A stretch of DNA of 5,070 nt from contig JAKABC010000130.1 in assembly GCA_021802025.1 (NCBI GenBank), positions 1-5,070 of the forward strand. The letters run 5' to 3'. Positions 1 to 3,604 of the stretch are shown one piece after another. This DNA is from Actinomycetes bacterium (GTDB lineage Bacteria; Actinomycetota; Acidimicrobiia; Acidimicrobiales; RAAP-2). Each line of letters starts with the position of its first letter. The first letter of the stretch is position 1. The position numbers were made by a program, and so were the translations under genes. A model generated the notes under the pieces. The model was not told where the DNA came from. It saw nothing but the letters and a program-made list of their open reading frames with translations, and made no database searches.

Positions 1-194
1 CGCACGCGCAGTCCGGCCGCCTCGGCCTTGTGGACCGACGAGGAGTCGGCGCGCAGCCCCACGCGCACGTCGAAGCCGCTGTCGTGGAGGTTGAGGGCGT
101 GGGCGTGGCCCTGGGAGCCGTAGCCCAGCACGGCGATCTTCTTGGCCCTCAGGAGCTCGGGCTGGGCGTCCTTCTCGTAGTAGAGGGTGGTCAT
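1..194 (-). CDS. ilvC: Ketol-acid reductoisomerase, N-terminal fragment (cut by window edge)
   Basis: Ketol-acid reductoisomerase converts acetolactate or acetohydroxybutyrate to the dihydroxyacid with NADPH and Mg2+, the second shared step of Ile/Val synthesis in the cytoplasm. Only residues 1-64 are visible. They begin MTTLYYEKDA and run into the Rossmann dinucleotide motif GYGSQGHAHALNLHDSG (residues 24-40), with the glycines of GxGxxG at 24, 26 and 29. The loop GLRADSSS (46-53) has the Arg and Ser residues that bind the NADPH phosphate in this family. The ATG shares bases with the ilvN stop (ATGA), and GAGGAG lies 3 bases upstream, a short spacing, so translation is probably coupled to ilvN. 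The catalytic C-terminal knotted domain is outside the window, so class I or II cannot be confirmed. The family assignment is secure from the N-terminal motif. Confidence 0.96.
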   Translation of the reverse strand, partial: MTTLYYEKDAQPELLRAKKIAVLGYGSQGHAHALNLHDSGFDVRVGLRADSSSVHKAEAAGLRV

Positions 195-745
195 CGGCTC
201 CTCGCGGGCTCGTGGGTGGGAACCCCCAGTCTAGGGACGGCCACGCGACCGGTCCGGTGGAGCTCGACCCCGGGGTGGGCCTCGAGGGCCCGCTCGAAGG
301 CGTCGCAGCCCGCCGGGGTGGCCGCGAGCACCACGGTCACGTGGTGGGCGTCGACGTCGATGATCGAGGCGTTGGCCGCGCCGATCACGTCGAGCAGCGT
401 GGTCCGGTTGTCGACGTCGGTCGCGATCGTCGCGAGCAGCAGCTCGCGCTCGACCGCGTCCTCGGGCGAGATGTCGCCGATGTCGACCACGTTGACGAGC
501 TTGTGGAGCTGACCCAGGACCTGCTCGAGCGGGGCCGTCTCGGCGTCGACGACGATGGTGATCCGGCTGAAGCGCTCGTGGGACTCGGCCGGGGCGACGG
601 CCAGGGAGTAGATGTTGAACCCCCGACGGGCGAAGAGCCCGGCCACCCGGGCGAGGACGCCGGCCTTGTTCTCCACCAGCACCGAGAGGATGTGGTGGCG
701 CACCGGCGAGTGCTCCACGTCGCCGAGGAAGGGCTCGGGACTCAC
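191..745 (-). CDS. ilvN: Acetolactate synthase small (regulatory) subunit
   Basis: Regulatory subunit of acetohydroxyacid synthase; it activates the IlvB catalytic subunit and confers end-product (valine-type) feedback inhibition. The product is 184 aa, slightly longer than the usual 160-175. An N-terminal ACT domain spans about residues 16-92 (HHILSVLVENKAGVLARVAG, then RRGFNIYSLAV and SRITIVV). N26 and G29 align with Asn11 and Gly14 of E. coli IlvH, which line the valine site. The C-terminal small-subunit domain follows (VERELLLATIA from about 98, ASIIDVDAHHVTVVLAA at 126-142, RTGRVAVPRLG near the end). The GTG start at 745 was chosen because it overlaps the ilvB stop as GTGA and has a strong GAGGAGGG 4 bases upstream; there is no internal Met. 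The open frame continues upstream inside ilvB, but that part is only a shadow. Its stop overlaps the ilvC ATG. Retention of the Asn and Gly suggests feedback sensitivity, which is inference. Confidence 0.96.
   Translation of the reverse strand: MSPEPFLGDVEHSPVRHHILSVLVENKAGVLARVAGLFARRGFNIYSLAVAPAESHERFSRITIVVDAETAPLEQVLGQLHKLVNVVDIGDISPEDAVERELLLATIATDVDNRTTLLDVIGAANASIIDVDAHHVTVVLAATPAGCDAFERALEAHPGVELHRTGRVAVPRLGVPTHEPARSR
198..203 (-). promoter_or_regulatory. Ribosome binding site of ilvC
   Basis: GAGGAG lies inside the end of ilvN, 3 bases before the ilvC ATG. The spacing is tighter than usual, which fits re-initiation by ribosomes finishing ilvN at the ATGA overlap. The same GAGGAGCC string also precedes ilvB. 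Confidence 0.6.
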
Positions 746-2454
746 GCGTCCCTCCTCTGGGAGGGGTGGACCATGATGTCGTCGTTGCTCGCCCCCGCGG
801 CCACCATCGGGAAGACCTTCTCGGCGGTGTCGGTGCGAAAGTCCACCACGACCGGCACGTCGTTGATCGCGTTGGCCTCCTCGATGGCGGCGCGCATCTC
901 GTCGGGCGTGCGCGCGCGCAGGCCCACGCAGCCCATCGCCTCGGCCCACTTCACGTAGTCGGGCAGGTCGGCGTTGAGGTAGACCTCGCTGTAGCGCTCC
1001 TCGTAGAACATCTCCTGCCACTGGCGGACCATGCCCAGGTAGGCGTTGTTGAGGATGGCCACCTTGATCGGGATGCCCTCGGCGCGCGCCGTGGTGAGCT
1101 CCTGGGCCGTCATCTGGAAGCAGCCGTCGCCGTCGATGCACCACACGGTGCGCTCGGGGCGCCCGACCTTGGCCCCGATGGCCGCCGGCACGCCGAAGCC
1201 CATGGTGCCCGCGCCCCCCGAGTTAATCCAGGTGCCCGGCTCCTCAAAGCGCCAGAACTGGCTGGCCCACATCTGGTGCTGGCCCACGCCGGCCGCGACG
1301 ACGGTGCCCTCGGGCGAGGCCGCGTGGATCGACTCGATGACGTGCTGGGGGCGCAGCGGGCCGGCCTCGGCCGGCGGGTCGTAGACGAGGGGGTAGCTCT
1401 CCTGCCAGGTCCGGATCTCCTTCCACCACACGTCGAGGTTCGCCGGCGCCGCGCCCAGCGCCTCGAGCGCCTCGAGCGCGCTCGCCGCGTCGGCGCGCAG
1501 GGCCACCTCGACGCGACGGATCTTGTTGATCTCGGCGGCGTCGATGTCGACGTGGATGACCCTCGCGCCCGGCGCGAAGGTCGAGACGCGCCCGGTCACG
1601 CGGTCGTCGAAGCGCGTGCCCAGCGCGAGCAGGAGGTCGGCGCGCTGCAGGGCGGTCACCGCGGCGTAGGTGCCGTGCATGCCCGGCATCCCGAGGGCCA
1701 GCTCGTGGCTGTCGGGGAAGGCCCCGCGGGCCATGAGGGTCGTGACGACCGGGATCCGGGTGCGCTCGGCGAAGGCGCGCAGCTGCTCGTGGGCCCGGGC
1801 CTTCAACACGCCGCCGCCGACGTAGAGCACCGGCCGCTCCGAGGCGGCGAGCACGGCGGCGGCGCGCTCGAGGGCGGCCTCGTCGATCTCGGGGATCGGC
1901 CGGTAGCCCGGCAGGTCGAGCTCCTCGACGCCGGCGGGGTACCACCACTCCATCGTCGACTGGGCGACGTCCTTGGGCAGGTCGACGAGCACCGGCCCGG
2001 GCCGGCCGGTCGTGGCGATGTGGAAGGCCGCCGCGATGGCCCGGGGGATCTCACTGGGCGAGCTCACGAGGAAGTTGTGCTTGGTGATCCCCATCGTGAT
2101 CCCGGTGATGTCGCACTCTTGGAAGGCGTCGGTGCCGATGGCCGCGCGCGCCACCTGGCCGGTCACGACCACGAGGGGGGTGGAGTCCATGTGGGCGTTG
2201 GCGATCGGGGTGACGATGTTGGTCGCGCCCTGCCCGCTCGTGACCATGGCCACGCCCGGCCGGCCGGTCGCGAGCGCGTAGCCCTCGGCCATGTGACCGG
2301 CGCCCTGCTCGTGGCGGACGAGGATGTGGCGGATCGGCGAGTCGAGGATCGGGTCGTAGACGGGAAGGATCGCGCCGCCGGGCAGGCCGAAGATGACCTC
2401 GACTCCCTCGGTCTCCAGGCTCTTGATCAGCGCTTGGGCTCCGGTCAGCTCCAT
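742..2454 (-). CDS. ilvB: Acetolactate synthase (acetohydroxyacid synthase) large catalytic subunit
   Basis: Catalytic subunit of biosynthetic acetohydroxyacid synthase. It condenses pyruvate with pyruvate or 2-ketobutyrate, using thiamine diphosphate, Mg2+ and FAD, as the first committed step to Val/Leu or Ile. The product is 570 aa, normal for the family. The N-terminal TPP (PYR) domain holds FGLPGGAILPVYD (22-34) and RHEQGAGHMAEGYA (47-60), with E49 as the cofactor-activating glutamate. The central domain (about 195-330) carries LGTRFDDRVTG (278-288), the FAD-binding stretch. The C-terminal PP domain holds GVGQHQMWASQFW (389-401), GAGTMGFGVPAAIGAK (414-429) and the metal/TPP motif GDG (442-444) to NN (469-470), then LGMVRQWQ. 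These motifs favour biosynthetic IlvB over catabolic AlsS. The ATG at 2454 is set by GAGGAG 6 bases upstream and by the family-like start MELTGAQALI. An in-frame GTG at 2583 would add 43 Pro/Arg-rich residues, but 14 of those 43 codons end in A or T, unlike the gene. Confidence 0.97.
   Translation of the reverse strand: MELTGAQALIKSLETEGVEVIFGLPGGAILPVYDPILDSPIRHILVRHEQGAGHMAEGYALATGRPGVAMVTSGQGATNIVTPIANAHMDSTPLVVVTGQVARAAIGTDAFQECDITGITMGITKHNFLVSSPSEIPRAIAAAFHIATTGRPGPVLVDLPKDVAQSTMEWWYPAGVEELDLPGYRPIPEIDEAALERAAAVLAASERPVLYVGGGVLKARAHEQLRAFAERTRIPVVTTLMARGAFPDSHELALGMPGMHGTYAAVTALQRADLLLALGTRFDDRVTGRVSTFAPGARVIHVDIDAAEINKIRRVEVALRADAASALEALEALGAAPANLDVWWKEIRTWQESYPLVYDPPAEAGPLRPQHVIESIHAASPEGTVVAAGVGQHQMWASQFWRFEEPGTWINSGGAGTMGFGVPAAIGAKVGRPERTVWCIDGDGCFQMTAQELTTARAEGIPIKVAILNNAYLGMVRQWQEMFYEERYSEVYLNADLPDYVKWAEAMGCVGLRARTPDEMRAAIEEANAINDVPVVVDFRTDTAEKVFPMVAAGASNDDIMVHPSQRRDA
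750..757 (-). promoter_or_regulatory. Strong ribosome binding site that sets the GTG start of ilvN
   Basis: GAGGAGGG, an almost ideal anti-16S match, lies within the last codons of ilvB and ends 4 bases before the GTG at 745. It is the main evidence for this GTG as the ilvN start, because the frame stays open far upstream and offers no nearby ATG. Confidence 0.85.
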
Positions 2455-2460
2455 CGGTGG

Positions 2461-2466
2461 CTCCTC
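2461..2466 (-). promoter_or_regulatory. Ribosome binding site that sets the ATG start of ilvB
   Basis: GAGGAG ends 6 bases before the ATG at 2454. It decides the start against the in-frame GTG at 2583, which has no comparable purine-rich site within normal distance. Confidence 0.85.
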
Positions 2467-2525
2467 GTTCGATTCGGTGTCGGGTCTGGGTCTCGGGTCG
2501 GGCTGGTGAGAGGTTCGGTTGGCAG

Positions 2526-2563
2526 GTGCTCGGGGGCTCGGTGCTCGGGGGCTCGGTGCTCGG
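2526..2563. repeat. 15-bp tandem repeat, about 2.5 copies, in the ilvB leader
   Basis: The plus strand reads GTGCTCGGGGGCTCG at 2526-2540, an identical copy at 2541-2555, and the first 8 bases of a third at 2556-2563. It lies in the untranslated leader between the attenuator and ilvB. The unit length is a multiple of three, so copy-number change would keep any reading frame. Function unknown; replication slippage is the likely origin. Confidence 0.85.
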
Positions 2564-2640
2564 ACCGGCGATCTCGGCGGCACTGCCGGGCTCGCGGGAT
2601 CGGACTGCTCCCTCGCGCACCGGCGACGTCACCGACCCCC

Positions 2641-2672
2641 GGAAACGAAACGACCTCCCCGAGGGGAGGTCG
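2641..2672 (-). terminator. Attenuator: intrinsic terminator in the ilvBNC leader
   Basis: On the minus strand, CGACCTCCCC (2672-2663), a TC loop (2662-2661) and GGGGAGGTCG (2660-2651) form a perfect 10-bp inverted repeat, or 9 bp with a CTCG-type tetraloop. It is followed at once by TTTCGTTTCC, six T in ten bases. The terminator lies 23 bases after the leader-peptide stop and about 190 bases before ilvB, so it would cut transcription before the operon unless relieved. Placement after a Leu/Val-rich leader peptide is the classical attenuator layout. No GGGG-bearing antiterminator partner is seen upstream in the predicted transcript. Confidence 0.8.
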
Positions 2673-2697
2673 AGCGCGCGTGGGTGTGGGCGCGCTC
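2672..2697 (-). promoter_or_regulatory. Hairpin overlapping the leader stop codon, just before the terminator
   Basis: GAGCGCGC (2697-2690) and GCGCGCTC (2679-2672) are perfect 8-bp arms around a 10-base loop. The first arm includes the last two bases of the leader TGA. The last base of the second arm (2672) is also the first base of the terminator stem, so the two structures compete for at least one pair. A ribosome at the stop codon would cover the first arm and leave the terminator intact; one stalled on the Leu codons would let this hairpin form. The arms are seen in the sequence; the regulatory role is inference. Confidence 0.65.
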
Positions 2698-2734
2698 AGG
2701 TACGGAGTACGAGGAGGAGTCGGGTGGGGATCAT
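2696..2734 (-). CDS. ilvBNC leader peptide MIPTRLLLVLRT (attenuation peptide)
   Basis: A 12-residue open reading frame (ATG at 2734, TGA at 2698-2696) with five of its last eight residues Leu or Val, including three CTC in a row then GTA CTC, and Ile at residue 2. It lies between a promoter-like sequence and an intrinsic terminator ahead of ilvB. That is the arrangement by which Ile/Leu/Val-rich leader peptides sense charged branched-chain tRNA: a ribosome stalled for lack of Leu- or Val-tRNA changes RNA folding and permits read-through. No ribosome binding site stands at normal distance; GGAGGA is 22 bases away and upstream of the predicted mRNA start, so translation is probably leaderless. 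It uses CGA, GTA and CGT, which look uncommon beside the ilv genes. It is too short for gene finders; confidence rests on composition and context. Confidence 0.82.
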   Translation of the reverse strand: MIPTRLLLVLRT

Positions 2735-2741
2735 CGAGTCG

Positions 2742-2770
2742 ATTCTGGCAGGCAGATCCTCCGCGCGCAA
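2742..2770 (-). promoter_or_regulatory. Promoter of the ilvBNC operon (leaderless leader transcript)
   Basis: TTGCGC (2770-2765) and CAGAAT (2747-2742) are separated by exactly 17 bases and resemble -35 and -10 boxes (3 of 6 and 4 of 6 matches to TTGACA and TATAAT). Seven bases separate the -10 from the ATG of the leader peptide, so the predicted mRNA start falls on or beside that ATG. The matches are modest; spacing and position give most of the support. Confidence 0.6.
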
Positions 2771-2825
2771 CTCGCCCGGCGCGCCTCGCGCAGCGCAGCC
2801 GTTGCGGCGAGGTGCGCACGGTTGC

Positions 2826-2849
2826 ACCCCGAGGCCCGAGGCTCGGGGT
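2826..2849 (-). terminator. Possible terminator hairpin after mazF
   Basis: ACCCCGAG (2826-2833) and CTCGGGGT (2842-2849) form a perfect 8-bp stem around an 8-base loop, 33 bases past the mazF stop. On the minus strand it is followed by GCAACCGTGC rather than a T-run, so it is not a standard intrinsic terminator. It may slow or end upstream transcripts before the ilvBNC promoter, or be incidental in such GC-rich DNA. Confidence 0.35.
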
Positions 2850-2882
2850 CCGACGAGATCGTCCGACCGGCTCCGCTGCCGC

Positions 2883-3191
2883 TCAGCACCCGACGGATGC
2901 GACGAGCGCTCGACAGACCTCGGCGAGCCGGATCGGGGAGAGCGCCGTCACTCGTCGCCGGAATGCCACTCGGGGCAGCGTGTGGAGGTTGTCGAGGTTG
3001 ACCACGCAGTCCGTCGGCGTGCCGTCCTCTGCAGCGGTCAGGACGACCTCCGATCGCAGGCCCCGCCTCGTTCGGGTGAGTGCAGCGACGACCGGCGCAC
3101 CGATCCGGTCCGCGACCGGATCGCGGGTCAGGACCAGGACGGGGCGATCCCCGCCGGGCGTCGCCGCGAACCAGATGTCGCCATGGCGCAT
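2883..3191 (-). CDS. MazF/PemK-family endoribonuclease toxin
   Basis: The 102-residue product, normal for the family, fits a MazF-type sequence-specific mRNA interferase that would arrest translation when freed from its antitoxin. Seen: HGDIWFAATPGGDRPVLVLTR (from residue 3), ALTRTRRGLRSEVVL (38-51), then DCVVNLDNLHTLPR (61-74) and a C-terminal helix with EVCRALVASVGC. R16 in GDRPVLV and S47 in LRSEV fall where B. subtilis MazF has its active-site Arg25 and Thr48; Ser in place of Thr keeps the hydroxyl. The start at 3191 is 5 bases past the antitoxin stop and has no clear ribosome binding site, so expression is likely coupled to and lower than the antitoxin, the usual arrangement. No frameshift or missing core motif is visible. 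Target sequence and activity cannot be read from the DNA. Confidence 0.88.
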   Translation of the reverse strand: MRHGDIWFAATPGGDRPVLVLTRDPVADRIGAPVVAALTRTRRGLRSEVVLTAAEDGTPTDCVVNLDNLHTLPRVAFRRRVTALSPIRLAEVCRALVASVGC

Positions 3192-3196
3192 CGGGC

Positions 3197-3448
3197 TCAG
3201 CGCCTGCTTCCGGCCCAGTCCGACCAGTCCTCGGCCGGCCCCCAGTCGGAAACGCCGGCCAGCTCGAGCTCGCCCGCGCTGAGGGGGTGCTCGGCCCAGG
3301 CACGGGCATCGGCCTCACTCGCCAGCTCGTCCAGGCGGCGGCGCACCGCCTCGCGAACGAGCGTCGACACGTCGACTTCGAGCCGTGCCGCCCACTCTCG
3401 GACCCGACCGGCCTCCGCGTCGTCGAGTCGGAAGCTGAGCATCGTCAT
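3197..3448 (-). CDS. Ribbon-helix-helix antitoxin partner of the MazF-like toxin
   Basis: An 83-residue protein that would neutralise the downstream toxin and repress its own operon. Residues 3-9 (MLSFRLD) fit the RHH DNA-contacting strand; 11-24 and 27-43 (DVSTLVREAVRRRLDEL) fit the two helices. The C-terminal half (about 45-80) is acidic and Trp-rich, ending in DWGPAEDWSDWAG. In this class a flexible acidic tail of that kind usually wraps the toxin. It is transcribed just ahead of the toxin with a 5-base gap. E. coli MazE has an AbrB-type fold instead, but RHH partners are common for actinobacterial MazF. The ATG at 3448 was chosen; the ATG two codons later (3442) is possible. No clear ribosome binding site is present, and a TACGGT box 6 bases upstream suggests leaderless translation. 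Identification is from fold-like pattern and gene pairing. Confidence 0.78.
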   Translation of the reverse strand: MTMLSFRLDDAEAGRVREWAARLEVDVSTLVREAVRRRLDELASEADARAWAEHPLSAGELELAGVSDWGPAEDWSDWAGSRR

Positions 3449-3454
3449 ACACCC

Positions 3455-3460
3455 ACCGTA
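3455..3460 (-). promoter_or_regulatory. Possible -10 box of the toxin-antitoxin operon
   Basis: TACGGT fits the TAnnnT pattern common in GC-rich actinobacteria and lies 6 bases before the antitoxin ATG at 3448, so a transcript would begin at or beside the start codon. No convincing -35 is seen 16-18 bases further upstream, hence the modest confidence. Confidence 0.4.
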
Positions 3461-3553
3461 GCCCGTCAGACAGCCGGCACCCGCAGGGAGCGACGCGGGG
3501 CGCGAGCGCCGGCCTGCCGCGCATCCGCCGTCCCGGCCCTACCCGGCAGTGGC

Positions 3554-3572
3554 CCCGCGCGCGCGGCGCGGG
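3554..3572 (-). terminator. Possible terminator hairpin after ilvD
   Basis: CCCGCGC (3554-3560) and GCGCGGG (3566-3572) form a 7-bp all-GC stem with a 5-base loop, about 32 bases past the ilvD stop. There is no T-run after it, so transcription may partly continue into the antitoxin gene. Such repeats arise easily in DNA this GC-rich. Confidence 0.3.
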
Positions 3573-3604
3573 CTGGATCCCCCGCCTTCGGACGCGAGCG
3601 CGCG

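Larger units (their letters stand above)
2455..2640 (-). other. Distal untranslated leader of ilvB, between attenuator and start codon
   Basis: About 186 bases would be transcribed after read-through of the terminator and before ilvB. There is no ATG on the minus strand here. Two frames stay open into ilvB, but their codons include many AGA, CGA, GCA, CCT and TCT, so I judge the stretch non-coding. It holds a 15-bp tandem repeat (2526-2563) and the ilvB ribosome binding site. A Pro-rich N-terminal extension of IlvB from GTG 2583 is the alternative reading; some actinobacterial IlvB proteins, as recalled for Mycobacterium and Streptomyces, do have such extensions. Confidence 0.6.

Noticed and set aside
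746..1144. Upstream extension of the ilvN frame inside ilvB
   Set aside because: The extra residues are a shadow of ilvB; the GTG at 745 with GAGGAGGG and the ACT-domain start position fix the true start.
1461..1478. 9-bp direct repeat CCTCGAGCG in ilvB
   Set aside because: It encodes an Ala-Leu-Glu helix repeat in a variable part of IlvB and needs no special explanation.
2051..2632. Minus-strand frame starting at a GTG after the attenuator, 193 codons
   Set aside because: It runs out of frame into ilvB and encodes shadow-like Arg/Pro-rich sequence; no ribosome binding site.
2455..2770. T-box or metabolite riboswitch upstream of ilvB
   Set aside because: No T-box core sequence or other known aptamer core is recognisable, and the leader peptide plus terminator explains the region better.
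766..3282. Very long plus-strand open frame (838 codons) antisense to ilvB and the leader
   Set aside because: It is composed of low-complexity Arg/Gly/Val/Asp/His-rich sequence with no recognisable domain and mirrors the codon pattern of ilvB; long antisense frames are expected in such GC-rich DNA.
2731..3318. Minus-strand 195-codon frame overlapping both toxin and antitoxin genes
   Set aside because: It crosses both recognisable small genes in another frame and shows no domain; the MazF and RHH frames carry the conserved motifs.
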